NCBI GenBank assembly: GCA_963693315.1
Contig: OY856188.1
Location: 146,346,945 to 146,410,944, forward strand
Source of the DNA: Diogma glabrata
Lineage: Eukaryota > Arthropoda > Insecta > Diptera > Cylindrotomidae
Length of the DNA: 64,000 nt
Direction of reading: 5' to 3'
Every line of letters begins with the position of its first letter. Within the stretch, counting starts at the first letter, position 1. The translations under genes were made by a program, and so were the position numbers. Below the pieces are notes generated by a model, which saw only the letters and a list, made by a program, of their open reading frames with translations, had not been told where the DNA came from and ran no database searches. This document shows, one piece after another, positions 11,162-22,422 of this stretch.

Positions 11162-11337
11162 GGATGTTTTTTGCATTAAACGAGGGGAGGTTCGAATCCC
11201 ATCCGAAACACGTAAAATGTGAATTGGAGTTTTTTTCTGAGAAACTTCAAACCATACCTTTGAATTGAAAAAATTCCAATTACTTCTTTACTTACTTCAG
11301 TTTAATTGATCTCAAAAATCCAAAACATACTAAATTG
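11162..11337 (+). mobile_element. SINE-like insertion with a perfect RNA polymerase III B box (copy A)
   Basis: About 167 bp flanked by direct repeats CCTAAATTG (11153-11161) and ACTAAATTG (11329-11337). Copy C has this site with a single ACTAAATTG and no insert (34131-34142). Near its 5' end is GGTTCGAATCC, an exact B-box/T-arm sequence, in the context GGGGAGGTTCGAATCCCATC. No A box was found upstream, so if this is a tRNA-derived SINE it is 5' truncated. There is no poly(A) tail. Confidence 0.55.
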
Positions 11338-11836
11338 TTTTTTTAACATTTTTTATCAAAATATCCTTATCTGATAATATGTAATTTTAGCAGCAAAATG
11401 CTTTGAAATGTTGACAATTTTTTTACATGTTTTGATGCCGTACGCCATTTTTATGAATAAATAACTATATAAACACAATTAATTGTTGTGAAAAAAAACA
11501 GTTTAAATACTAATTTGTATAAAATTGAATTACAATTCAATATTTTAAGAACAAAATTCAGAAAAAACACTTTAGTTTGTTTTAAAATACGACGTAAACA
11601 AATGAAATGACATTGACAGTGTGGCAACCTAACAAATACATTTTTAAAAAAATGTATCACTGATCATTTGTGTACGTACACGTAGTGATATACTTCCTTA
11701 TATATATTTTATTCAATGCCCAAAATGGATGGATAAAAATTCACGATAAGACTGTATAAGTCATTATATTACTAAGTTAGAATGCATTCAGGAGATTCTT
11801 ACGACATCTGCCAAAATCTACGATATTTAGGCGCGC

Positions 11837-12384
11837 TATAGAGCGATTTTTCTGTTCTGATGTTAACCGCAATGGCGCTGCAAAAGGGGGATAAGAGAAA
11901 AAATCACTAAAACTTTATATGGGATTCCATACAAAACACAATTTGAATAATTTTAAAAGTTATCTATGAAATTTCTCATTTTACCACAATTGAACAATTT
12001 TAATTTGATTATAAAGTATTTTTGACTATATATTAAGCGTAATATATAAAATATTATTTTTAAGTCTCTTAAAAAATAAACATAAAAATTGCCAAAATTT
12101 CCCATACAAAGTTGTATGAAAAATTTAACCTATTTTCGTATTTGTTTTACGGACAGAAAAAATAAAATATTTTATATATTATGCTTATTATATAGTCAAT
12201 AATAGTTCATAAACAAATTTAAATTATTTAATTGTAGTAAAATGAGAAATTTCATAGATAATTTTAAAAATAATTCAACTTGTGTTTTGTATGAAATCCC
12301 ATATAAAATTTTTTGAATTTATTCTCTTATCCCCCTTTTGCAGCGCCATTGCGGTAAACACATGAACAGAAAAATCGCTCTATA
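11837..12384. mobile_element. Palindromic TIR element with TATA ends, copy P1
   Basis: The ends read TATAG(A/G)GCGATTTTTCTGTT, continuing inward through ACCGCAATGGCGCTGCAAAA and GGATAAGAG. The inverted copy at the other end is almost complete, so the ~548-bp element is a near-continuous hairpin. TATA stands at both edges. The right TATA is shared with the left end of the next copy. Confidence 0.85.
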
Positions 12385-12929
12385 GGGCGATTTTTCTGTT
12401 CTGGTGTTTACCGCAATGGCGCTGCAAAAGGGGGATAAGAGAAAAAATTCAAAAACTTTTATATGGGATTTCATACAAAACACAACTTGAATAATTTAAA
12501 AAATTTTCTATGAAATTTCTCATTTTTCCACAATTGAACAATTTTAATTTGCTTATGGAGTATTATTGACTATATTTTAAGCGTAATATATAAAATACTA
12601 TTCTTAAGTCGCTCAAAAAAGAAACATAAAAATTGCCAAAATTTCCCATACAAAGTTGTATGAAAAATTTAACCTATTTTCGTATTTGTTTTACGGACAG
12701 AAGAAAAGAAAATATTTTATATATTATGCTTAATATATTGTCAATAATACTTCATAAACAAATTTAAATTATTTAATTGTAGTAAAATGAGAAATTTCAT
12801 AGATAACTTTTAAAATTATTCAAATTGTGTTTTGTATGGAATTCCATATAAAATTTTTGTGATTTTTTCTCTTATCCCCTTTTTGCAGCGCCATTGCGGT
12901 AAACATACGAACAGAAAAATCGCCCTATA
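12381..12929. mobile_element. Palindromic TIR element, copy P2 (tandem with P1)
   Basis: Same family as P1, from TATAGGGCGATTTTT at 12381 to AAATCGCCCTATA at 12926-12929. It is joined head-to-tail to P1 at 12381-12384 and to a truncated third copy at 12926. It differs from P1 by scattered substitutions, so it is not a very recent duplication. Confidence 0.85.
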
Positions 12930-13020
12930 GGGTGATTTTTCTGTTCCGGTGTTTACCGCAATGGTGCTGCAAAAAGGGGATAAGAGAATAAATTTAAAAA
13001 ATTTTATATGGGATTTCCAT
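12926..13020. mobile_element. Palindromic TIR element, truncated third copy
   Basis: Starts TATAGGGTGATTTTTCTGTT, carries the ACCGCAATGGTGCTGCAAAA block, and ends abruptly near 13020 after TATATGGGATTTCCAT. The following 140 bp (13021-13160) show no homology to other repeats here and no gene. Confidence 0.8.
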
Positions 13021-13270
13021 TGAATAAATATCTAAGGAAGAGTAACTAGACTTTTTGAGTGAAGCATCTAATTTGTAGTATTGGTGCGTTTGATGGTGTT
13101 TGTATTTAATCGTAGGGTGGTACTGTGTATAATTTGTATATAGTTACACAAACATAACTTAGGTGGCAGCATGAACTGTTCTTCGAAATAAGTAGATTTT
13201 ATTCAAAATTTTATTTATTCCTCGTTTAAACTAATCGTTATTTTAGGAAAAATTTGTCTTAAAATGTATT

Positions 13271-13858
13271 GGCAAGATTACTTTATCTTAGGTCCCGGCC
13301 AATTTTTTTTAAGGGCACTTTTATAAGCATATTACAAAAAAAATTTTTTGAAAATCAGTCCCGGGGACCAAGATATAGGCCTTTGAAAAAAAAAATATCG
13401 TATAAAAGTACACTTTTTTTTACCGAATGTTGCAATCCAAATGACGTTTAATGTTATTTTTTATATATAATTTTAAAGAATTAACATGAATAACTTAAAA
13501 AAAAATAATTATAACCTTAGGGGCCCACGTTATGACCATTTGAGGCAAGATTACTTTAACTTAGGCGCGAGTGGATTTTTTTTTATTATTTTTATCGTAA
13601 ATTAAGAAAATTTTGTAAAAGGAACAGTTTTGATCGTTTATCTTGTAAGCACATAGGAAATGAAGCAAAAATAAGTAAAAAATAAAAATTTTTTGTCAAA
13701 ACCAGTGCAATTTTGTATGGATTTTGCCTTTTTCAAAGGCCTGTATCTTGGAGCCCGGGGCTCCGATACAACTCGTTTTGGTTTTATTCGCTTCAGTGAG
13801 TGATTCTCTATCATATAAAAAAACAAATTCTTGGGGCCTAAGAAAAAGTAATATCCCC
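13271..13858. mobile_element. 588-bp MITE with 8-bp target duplication (copy in B)
   Basis: AATGTATT flanks both sides (13263-13270 and 13859-13866) and is present once in copy A. The left end GGCAAGATTACTTTATCTTA and right end (reverse complement GGGGATATTACTTTTTCTTA) are imperfect inverted repeats of about 26 bp. A third copy of the end motif, GGCAAGATTACTTTAACTTA, lies internally at about 13544. An 8-bp duplication fits hAT, P or Merlin superfamilies; ends starting GG favour Merlin, but this is an inference. The short frames inside are not genes. Confidence 0.9.
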
Positions 13859-14703
13859 AATGTATTTATACCCGATTCCTACCTACCTCAATAAAAGATA
13901 ATGAATAAGTTATATATTTTGTTGATTTTATTTAATAATTTTTTTCTCGATATTTTTAAACATTAAATACATAAAAGCAAAATTGCATGCCATCATATTT
14001 GGCAACAGCAATAATAGCAGTATCACACTAACAACAGTCTAACTTCATTACCAGCAATACAAATGAACACATCTTTACGAATACAGATTTGTAAAGCTGT
14101 TCTGCAAGCAAATATTTTTATTTGACTACAAAACTTCTATGAACTAACTTCTATAAAAAAACTTATCTAAAATCTTTATCGTATTCAGTTTTTTCTACCA
14201 GTTGCCTTTTTTAGAATATAACGAAATTGGCATAGGTTGAAAATACTCCAAAGTACCTTTAAACCCACTTTAAAAGATGATTGTTCCTAAATATTGACGA
14301 AATTAGCTTGTACTGTCTATTGGTCTAAAAATTCGATTTTAATTTATGTTTATATAACCATACTTATATCGACTAATAAACTAATAATAAAATGTATAAA
14401 CATCGTAGTCAAATTGAAAATCCTTATGGTTATATATGTTTGAACAATATATTTCACTATTAAAAATTCTAGATCAAATCCGTTTAAAATTTAAATCATA
14501 TTCAAATTCATATTTTTTACACACACACTTTTCATAAAAAACAATGACTTTATACAATCCCTGTGAATGGGCGTGTCTAACAAAATTGTTTTGACATTAG
14601 GGCAACCTTACTTATGAGAAATTAAATAAAAAATTAAATTAGAAAATAATTAATTTTGTGACACAAACTTATTGTAAATACATTGAAAATATATCCTAAA
14701 TTG

Positions 14704-14879
14704 GGATGTTTTTTGCATTAAACGAGGGGAGGTTCGAATCCCATCCGAAATACGTAAAATGTGAATTGGAGTTTTTTTCTGAGAAACTTCAAACCATACC
14801 TTTGAATTGAAAAAATTCCAATTACTTCTTTACTTACTTCAGTTTAATTGATCTCAAAAATCCAAAACATACTAAATTG
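14704..14879 (+). mobile_element. SINE-like insertion with B box (copy B)
   Basis: Copy of the 11162-11337 insertion within repeat unit B, with the same flanking repeats (CCTAAATTG at 14695-14703, ACTAAATTG at 14871-14879). It differs by one base in the block after the B box (GAAATACG versus GAAACACG). Confidence 0.55.
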
Positions 14880-15378
14880 TTTTTTTAACATTTTTTATCA
14901 AAATATCCTTATCTGATAATATGTAATTTTAGCAGCAAAATGCTTTGAAATGTTGACAATTTTTTTACATGTTTTGATGCCGTACGCCATTTTTATGAAT
15001 AAATAACTATATAAACACAATTAATTGTTGTGAAAAAAAACAGTTTAAATACTAATTTGTATAAAATTGAATTACAATTCAATATTTTAAGAACAAAATT
15101 CAGAAAAAACACTTTAGTTTGTTTTAAAATACGACGTAAACAAATGAAATGACATTGACAGTGGGCAACCTAACGAATACATTTTTAAAAAAAATGTATC
15201 ACTGATCATTTGTGTACGTACACGTAGTGATATACTTCCTTATATATATTTTATTCAATGCCCAAAATGGATGGATAAAAATTCACGATAAGACTGTATA
15301 AGTCATTATATTACTAAGTTAGAATGCATTCAGGAGATTCTTACGACATCTGCCAAAATCTACGATATTTAGGCGCGC

Positions 15379-15926
15379 TATAGAGCGATTTTTCTGTTCT
15401 GATGTTAACCGCAATGGCGCTGCAAAAGGGGGATAAGAGAAAAAATCACTAAAACTTTATATGGGATTCCATACAAAACACAATTTGAATAATTTTAAAA
15501 GTTATCTATGAAATTTCTCATTTTACCACAATTGAACAATTTTAATTTGATTATAAAGTATTTTTGACTATATATTAAGCGTAATATATAAAATATTATT
15601 TTTAAGTCTCTTAAAAAATAAACATAAAAATTGCCAAAATTTCCCATACAAAGTTGTATGAAAAATTTAACCTATTTTCGTATTTGTTTTACGGACAGAA
15701 AAAATAAAATATTTTATATATTATGCTTATTATATAGTCAATAATAGTTCATAAACAAATTTAAATTATTTAATTGTAGTAAAATGAGAAATTTCATAGA
15801 TAATTTTAAAAATAATTCAACTTGTGTTTTGTATGAAATCCCATATAAAATTTTTTGAATTTATTCTCTTATCCCCCTTTTGCAGCGCCATTGCAGTAAA
15901 CACATGAACAGAAAAATCGCTCTATA
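15379..15926. mobile_element. Palindromic TIR element in repeat unit B
   Basis: Counterpart of P1 (11837-12384), with TATA at both ends and the same GCGATTTTTCTGTT arms. Repeat unit C begins about 15 bp after it. Confidence 0.85.
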
Positions 15927-16021
15927 GGGTGATAGTAGATAAGTAGATTTTATTCAAAATTTTATTTATTCCTCGTTTAAACTAATCGTTATTTTAGGAA
16001 AAATTTGTCTTAAAATGTATT

Positions 16022-16611
16022 GGCAAGATTACTTTATCTTAGGTCCCGGCCAATTTTTTTTTAAGGGCACTTTTATAAGCATATTACAAAAAAAATTTTT
16101 TGAAAATCAGTCCCGGGGACCAAGATATAGGACTTTGAAAAAAAAAATATCGTATAAAAGTACACTTTTTTTTACCGAATGTTGCAATCCAAATGACGTT
16201 TAATGTTATTTTTTATATATAATTTTAAAGAATTAACATGAATAACTTAAAAAAAAATAATTATAACCTTAGGGGCCCACGTTATGACCATTTGAGGCAA
16301 GATTACTTTAACTTAGGCGCGAGTGGATTTTTTTTTTATTATTTTTATCGTAAATTAAGAAAATTTTGTAAAAGGAACAGTTTTGATCGTTTATCTTGTA
16401 AGCACATAGGAAATGAAGCAAAAATAAGTAAAAAATAAAAATTTTTTGTCAAAACCAGTGCAATTTTGTATGGATTTTGCCTTTTTCAAAGGCCTGTATC
16501 TTGGAGCCCGGGGCTCCGATACAACTCGTTTTGGTTTTATTCGCTTCAGTGAGTGATTCTCTATCATATAAAAAAACAAATTCTTGGGGCCTAAGAAAAA
16601 GTAATATCCCC
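16022..16611. mobile_element. MITE with 8-bp target duplication (copy in C)
   Basis: Almost identical to 13271-13858 and at the same target position (AATGTATT at 16014-16021 and 16612-16619). It was therefore copied with the repeat unit and not inserted independently. Confidence 0.9.
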
Positions 16612-16835
16612 AATGTATTTATACCCGATTCCTACCTACCTCAATAAAAGATAATGAATAAGTTATATATTTTGTTGATTTTATTTAATAATTTTTTTCT
16701 CGATATTTTTAAACATTAAATACATAAAAGCAAAATTGTGTGCTATCATCTTCAGCAATAGTATCACACTAACAACAGTCTAACATCATTACCAGCAATA
16801 CAAATGAACACATCTTTACGGATACAGATTTGTAA

Positions 16836-17560
16836 TGGTGCTATTACACACAAATTAAATTCAGCTGCCATAATCAATTTTGCAGTTACCATAATCTGAA
16901 AAGTTGATGAAAAATATTTTGTATGAGAAAAAGAGGGATAGCATGCGCGAGATAGATATAAAAACTGCAAGAAAAGTTAGCTGATAGCAACTGACTTTTT
17001 GAAAAATTATTTGGTTTACCAATTACTGCTAGAAAATCGTCAGATGATTTCATCTGCAAATTTAACCGGTTTAAAACCGATTATCACATTAATTGATTTT
17101 CATAATAAAATCATAATAAAAATTATATTATATTAGGTATAAAATGATTGAATACATATTTTCAAGATTTTAATGTAAAAATTTTACGTTTTCTTTACGT
17201 ATTTTCGATTCACATTTTTTTTTCAAATCTTAGCGCATTTTCTTATTGTACAAGCTACAACAATTGCTCTATAATGTGGTGTCGCCATTTTGACATTTCA
17301 TTTGCTTTTACAGTATATAATTTATTTACAATTTATATACCACTAATTTAGATATAATCGATTATATAATATAATATTAATACTAAATAACTGATGATTT
17401 TTTAAGAAATTGTTGTTTAAAACTTATTATTACTTCGTAAAGTTATTTGTACTTTCTTGCAGTTTTTGATCTTTTCGCCATCTACAGTCAAAAATAATAA
17501 ATACTATCATCTGAAAAGTTGATGATAGCAACTGAATTTAATTTGTGTGTAATAGCACCA
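16836..17560. mobile_element. 725-bp PIF/Harbinger-like MITE, TAA duplication
   Basis: The ends are inverted repeats starting TGGTGCTATTACACACAAAT, about 30 bp long. TAA flanks both sides (16833-16835 and 17561-17563), and copies A and B have the uninterrupted site GATTTGTAAAGCTGT. The 3-bp TAA target is typical of PIF/Harbinger. A second inverted motif, ATCTGAAAAGTTGATGA, lies inside both ends. No transposase remains. Confidence 0.9.
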
Positions 17561-17752
17561 TAAAGCTGTCCTCTAAGCAAATATTTTTCTTTAACTACAA
17601 AACTTCTATGAACTAACTTCTATAAAAAAAACTTATCTAAAATCTCTATCGTATTCAGTTTTTTCTAACAGTTGCCATTTTTTGAACATAACGAAATTGG
17701 CATAGGTTGAAAATACTCCAAAGTACCTTTAAACCCACTTTAAAAGATGACT

Positions 17753-20700
17753 TGTAGTGAAGCGCTTTCTCATTGGCGAACCAATGAGAAGGACATAGCA
17801 GGAAGCGTACCTAGCGAGATTGATTTTCAAGCCCCAAACTAGCTTCAGCCCATGGGAACGATAAAATAACCCTGCTACTTCAGCACAAATACAGACATGT
17901 ACGCTATTCACGAGAATTTGCAGAAATGGACAGAAATACAAGTGGAAAAACGGAGACTCTGGCGACCCCTGTTGCGAAAGACCCACGATCAACACGTCCA
18001 ACCCCCACGTTCGCTCACATACGCCCGCACACACACCCACACACACACACACACACACACATTCACACCCCCTTATCATTAAGACCTAATTAATAAGTTA
18101 AATTTACTCACCCCATGATTAAACCCCGTCCTCCTATTCTGCTTCCATCAGCCCTCCATCCGCACGTGGATCACGTTAGGAATCTCTCGAAATTATTTTA
18201 TAGGGTAACAATGTTGAATGGAGTTGCACGTACAAACGTGGTACGAAACGCCAAGTAGAAACGTTATGTATATTCGTAAAACTTTGTTGAATCGAAAAAA
18301 TATTGTAATTGATGTAAAATTTTGTTGAATCAACAATGGTAAGTAGAAACGTTATATAACTTTGTAAAATTTTGTTGGATCAAAAAATGATGTAATTGAT
18401 GTAAAATAATGTTGAATCAAAAAATGTTGTAATTGATGCCAAATATCGTTGAATCAAAATTGATAGGTAGAAACGTTATATAAATTTTGCAAAATTTGGT
18501 TGAATTAAAAATGATGTAATTGAGATAAAATGTTGTTGAATCCAAAAAATATTGTATTTGATGTAAAGTTTTGTTGAATCAAAAATGATGGAATTGATGT
18601 AAAATATGGTTGAATCAAAAACGATACGTAGAAACGTTATATAAATTTGTAAAAATTGTGTTGAATCAAAAATGATACGTGGAAACGGTATATAAATTTG
18701 TAAAATTTCGCTGAATCAAAAAAATGTTGTAATTGATGCAAAATATCGTTGAATCAAAAAATGTTGTAATTGATGCAAAATATCGTTGAATCAAAAATGA
18801 TAGGTAGTAACGTTATATAAATTTTGTAAAATTTTGTTGAATCAAAAAATATTGTAAGTGATGCAAAATATCGTTGAATCAAAAAATGTTGTAATTGATG
18901 CCAAATATCGTTGAATCAAAATTGATAGGTAGAAACATTATATAAATTTTGTAAAATTTGGTTGAATTAAAAATGATGTAATTGAGATAAAATGTTGTTG
19001 AATCCCAAAAAAAATATTGTAATTGATGTAAAGTTTTGTTGAATCAAAAATATTGTAATTGATGTAAAGTTTTGTTGAATCAAAATTATGGTAATTGATG
19101 TAAAGTTTTGTTGAATCAAAAATATTGTAATTGATGCAAAATATCGTTGAATCAAAAATGATAGGTAGTAACGTTATATAAATTTTGTAAAATTTTGTTG
19201 AATCAAAAAAATAATATTGTAATTGATGAAAAATTGGGTTGAATCAAAAATGATACGTCGAAACGTTAATTAAAAATTGGTAATCACCAGCGTGGAAGAA
19301 ATTTGTTACCAAAATTATTGAATGAATTCGTTATCAAAGCTGACATTGATGATAGACATATGGTGTCAAGATGTGCTGTGAAACTTGATAATGATTACAC
19401 AAATATGAGATACAACCTCGTTGTACAACTGGCCAATGATGATTTACGTTGGATGAAAATATGTGTATAAACCTTGATATGATACTATAAAAGTTGTGTC
19501 CAACTTTGTTGTAAAGGTTGACAATGATGATATCAGTTGGATGAAAATACGTTGTATGATCTTTGGTATGATATTGTAGAACGTTGCGCTGCACAATTAT
19601 TTCACCTCCCAGACGGATATTTTAACGATGATAAAAAAAACTCGGGCGATATAGATATAATTTTCTTTAATTTATAACTCGGAACATCTACAATACTTAG
19701 GTGTAATTAATTGTTAAATTCTATGATCTATTTTTGAGACAGAGTGTCATTATATCTATATATATATATATCAAATATCAATATGTATAACAATTAGTTG
19801 GATGAAATTCAGGATTGCATCGTAATTAATTTACGTTGGATAAGGCACTCGTTCTTATAAATTTTACCATAAATTAGGTTGAACTGAAAACCATTCAACT
19901 TCGGTGGGTATATATTATTCCTTAGTTCACAATTTATAACCAAGATTATGCGTACCAAACAGTTATAAATAATTGGAGATCAATTACACTAAATAATTAC
20001 CGCACAGAAAAGATAAAAAAAAAAAACAAATTCGAATGTTCTCGTTTTGTCGTCTACCGACATGCAATAAATAGACAGAGCTTCAAGGTCTCTTACTTAA
20101 CGGCACTAACATGCAGCATTTTTATTTTGTTTAAATCTCGTTAAGCTAATCGCCACGACGATACCAGAACCATACTGTAACTCTTTAGGGCTCATAAAAC
20201 ATTTTCTCCATCAACACAAATGCATTTACTTTAATTTTACCGTCACACTCAAAAACAAATGACTTCATTAACTTTATTTTTACGGATTAAAGAATAATTT
20301 TTGCATGAACATTCGACTATCAAGAAATAGACAATAAGAAATAATGTTACTGAACACGGAACAAACTTAGAGATTAAATTTATAATTTTACTATCGACTT
20401 GGCTTTGATTTTTATAACTCAAAACACAGTTAAGTCCAAACTGGATTTTCTACTTACACGGGCACATGATAAAATTCACATAACATCTCGTCCAGTAATA
20501 ACAACGGAAATACAAACACTATCGCACTGACTACGGCACAAACAGATAAATTATTCTTTTTTTTTTTATTATATTATTATATTATTACTTGAATAAAGAG
20601 AAACCGTATTAAAACATTTAATTCACTTTATCAAATTCACCATATTTTTTTCCTGTAACTCTTCACGAACTGTCAGACATCAAACACAAGAATTCAAAAG

Positions 20701-21638
20701 TAATAGATTTGAAAGAGTACTATGTGAATCGCTAAATTGAACTAAGCGAGAGAATAAGTTACCGTGCTCATTATATAGTCAAATTTTTAATCTCGCAGTA
20801 ACTCGAATAAAGTATTTAGATGGGAGATAATTAATTTACATCAGATTTTCAAATTATTGGGAACTTATTATAGTTCACAAAACCGTTTGCTATTTGATAA
20901 TATTGTACGAGAATAAGGTTGGGATACCGAATATTTCTGACACATCCATAATATTTATAATTGAATCCAAAATGAATTAAATGCAGATGCGATCAATGTT
21001 ATGATGTTTGGACGTTTATTAAACTACACCCTACTATATCAGCACAGTGAAGTTCAGTTTAATAACGGAAGGATTGTTTAAAGCAAAATACTCATACAAA
21101 GATAAATCAAATGTTTAACAAAGCAAAAATAGTAATTCGTTGTATGTTGACGATTGGAAACAAAATACACGTAGCCGTTATGAGGTTTTGAAAATTTCGT
21201 TGTTTCATTACGGTTTGTGTTTTAGAAAAAAATTCAAACTCAAGTAGTAAGGCGAGAACAATCGAATGGAAGTATAACGCGCGTCAATTTTAGTGCGTTG
21301 CAAGACTAAATTCTGATTAATTTTTTGTGATTATACGGATGATGATTAAGGAAGATTATTAATTAATTCAAATTAACCAATATTGTGGTATATTAATGAA
21401 TAAATAAATCAAGGTAATTAGTGTAATTTTCTTTCTCCTATACATTTGTCCGGCTATTGCAGATTTAGTAGATTTTAAGAAACGTAAGGAAACTATGGGT
21501 TAAGGAAACTACACGAAATATGACTATTGATGATGAAGGGATGAGAATCCATTACAAGCGTTACAGATTAATATAAGGAACAACAACTAAGGAAGCTGCG
21601 ACTATATTATACTATATTATCCCAGACTATCCATTACA
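17753..21638 (-). mobile_element. 3' LTR (left copy), 3,886 bp
   Basis: On the minus strand it runs from TGTAATGGATAG at 21638 to CACTACA at 17753. It contains a CA microsatellite (about 18027-18067), a minisatellite (about 18275-19265) and an alternating TA stretch (about 19755-19775). Apparent small frames in it are translations of these repeats. No promoter could be assigned from sequence alone. Confidence 0.95.
18275..19265. repeat. Minisatellite inside the LTR (left copy)
   Basis: About 1 kb of degenerate tandem units built on GTTGAATCAAAAA, AATTGTAATTGATGTAAAAT and GATAGGTAGAAACGTTATAT motifs. GTTGAATC recurs every 30-60 bp, more than 20 times. Units vary in order and length. The same array stands at 30358-31348 in the other LTR with matching unit order. 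Confidence 0.95.
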
Positions 21639-22422
21639 GAACAAGTGCTTTTTGGACGGGGACTCATGACCAAAAAGAAGTTGAAAAAAGGACTAGACTG
21701 GTCGCAAACAGACCTTGTACATCCACATTAGTATGGGGAGGCACCTCAGTGTTCTACAGATTAGCAATCAAATCGCTCGGTATTACAAAGCCCGATCTTA
21801 ACAGAAACGAATTATTTATGACTATACAAAAAAAATCTTGGAGGGGTAGCGAGAAAGCAGGTATTCTACTCTATTGCAGGCGATGGATAACTAAAATCTT
21901 CCAGACCCAATTTCGGGCAGATCTGGGGGTTCCCGAGACTTTAAAGTCACAAAAAAAATTTATTCAATCTGCTACAGATCGAAAAGAAAAAAAAAAACAC
22001 CATTGGACCGACTCCTTTAATGAAACATCCGACACCATTCCGCTTTTACGCCATGCAGGCTCGCAACCCACACCTGAACTAACACGAGTCTCATACTTCT
22101 CCGACTGAGCTAGCCGGGCCACACTGTTGTACGCTTCCGTCCCAGGGACTCTGAAGGCTGAGAAAAAAACTGTTCACATAGGTTCAAAGTAACCAACTGA
22201 ACCAAATTCAAATACGTTCAATCACGGAATTTACACTTATAAATAGTCAAAACAAAAAAAATTTTGAAACAGGACCCGAACACCAAAGTTGATACACACT
22301 CACTGAACTGTGAATTCAAGATGAAACTACCCTCATATGGTCGTCGATACTCTTGACTTACAATGGCGGTAAAACACAAGCGAACGTTACTAACATAGTG
22401 ACAAAAGAAGTTATCACCGATA
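21639..22422 (-). other. Region between pol and 3' LTR
   Basis: 784 bp with no env-like gene. The short minus frame at 22218-22454 overlaps the end of pol and has no signal peptide or recognisable domain. It holds a tRNA-Lys-like sequence (22049-22119). I see no polypurine tract next to the 3' LTR: the minus strand there reads CCAAAAAGCACTTGTTC before TGTAATGG. Confidence 0.7.
22049..22119 (-). ncRNA. Decayed tRNA-Lys-like sequence inside the retrotransposon
   Basis: Read on the minus strand, it begins GCCCGGCTAGCTCAGTCGG, identical to the first 19 bases of animal tRNA-Lys (anticodon CUU), including a perfect A box. It continues with TATGAGACTC (anticodon stem), TGTGGGTTGCGAGCC (T arm with one extra base in the B box) and an acceptor-like GCATGGCG. 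The anticodon loop reads CTCGTGT and not CTCTTAA. Length is 71 nt. Mismatches in the acceptor stem and T loop make a functional tRNA unlikely. It sits in the sense orientation of an element whose primer-binding site matches the 3' end of the same tRNA. Confidence 0.75.

Larger units (their letters stand above)
10218..12384. repeat. Large repeat unit, copy A
   Basis: This 2.2-kb unit starts AGGTGGCAGCATGAACTGTTC and runs without recognisable genes to the end of the first palindromic element. It is almost identical to copy B (13161-15930). A lacks the 588-bp MITE found in B and C: its sequence at 10313-10333 is the uninterrupted site, with AATGTATT once. Confidence 0.95.
13161..15930. repeat. 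Large repeat unit, copy B
   Basis: Starts AGGTGGCAGCATGAACTGTTC and follows copy A with very few differences, apart from the 588-bp MITE insertion at 13271-13858. It ends inside a palindromic element (15379-15926) where copy C begins. Confidence 0.95.
15941..17752. repeat. Large repeat unit, copy C, left part
   Basis: Starts AAGTAGATTTTATTC, corresponding to about 13190 of copy B. It contains the same MITE insertion as B, then a 725-bp Harbinger-like insertion (16836-17560). It is split at 17752 by the 16-kb LTR retrotransposon and resumes at 33720. Confidence 0.9.

Noticed and set aside
13269..13451. Short frames within the 8-bp-TSD MITE, repeated at 16015-16203
   Set aside because: They start from the target duplication, are low-complexity, and occur identically in duplicated noncoding DNA.
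17729..18079. Minus-strand frame of 116 codons in the LTR (and its copy at 29707-30147)
   Set aside because: The start is translated CA microsatellite (Cys-Val repeats), and the rest has no domain. It is LTR sequence duplicated in both LTRs.
18967..19155. Minus-strand repetitive frame, also at 31048-31236; array could be mistaken for CRISPR
   Set aside because: It is the LTR minisatellite. Units vary in length and there are no fixed repeats with unique spacers; the genome is eukaryotic.
21749..22108. Plus-strand frame of 119 codons near the 3' LTR
   Set aside because: Antisense to the retrotransposon, overlaps the tRNA-Lys-like sequence on the other strand, has Lys-rich low-complexity sequence and no domain; not an env gene.
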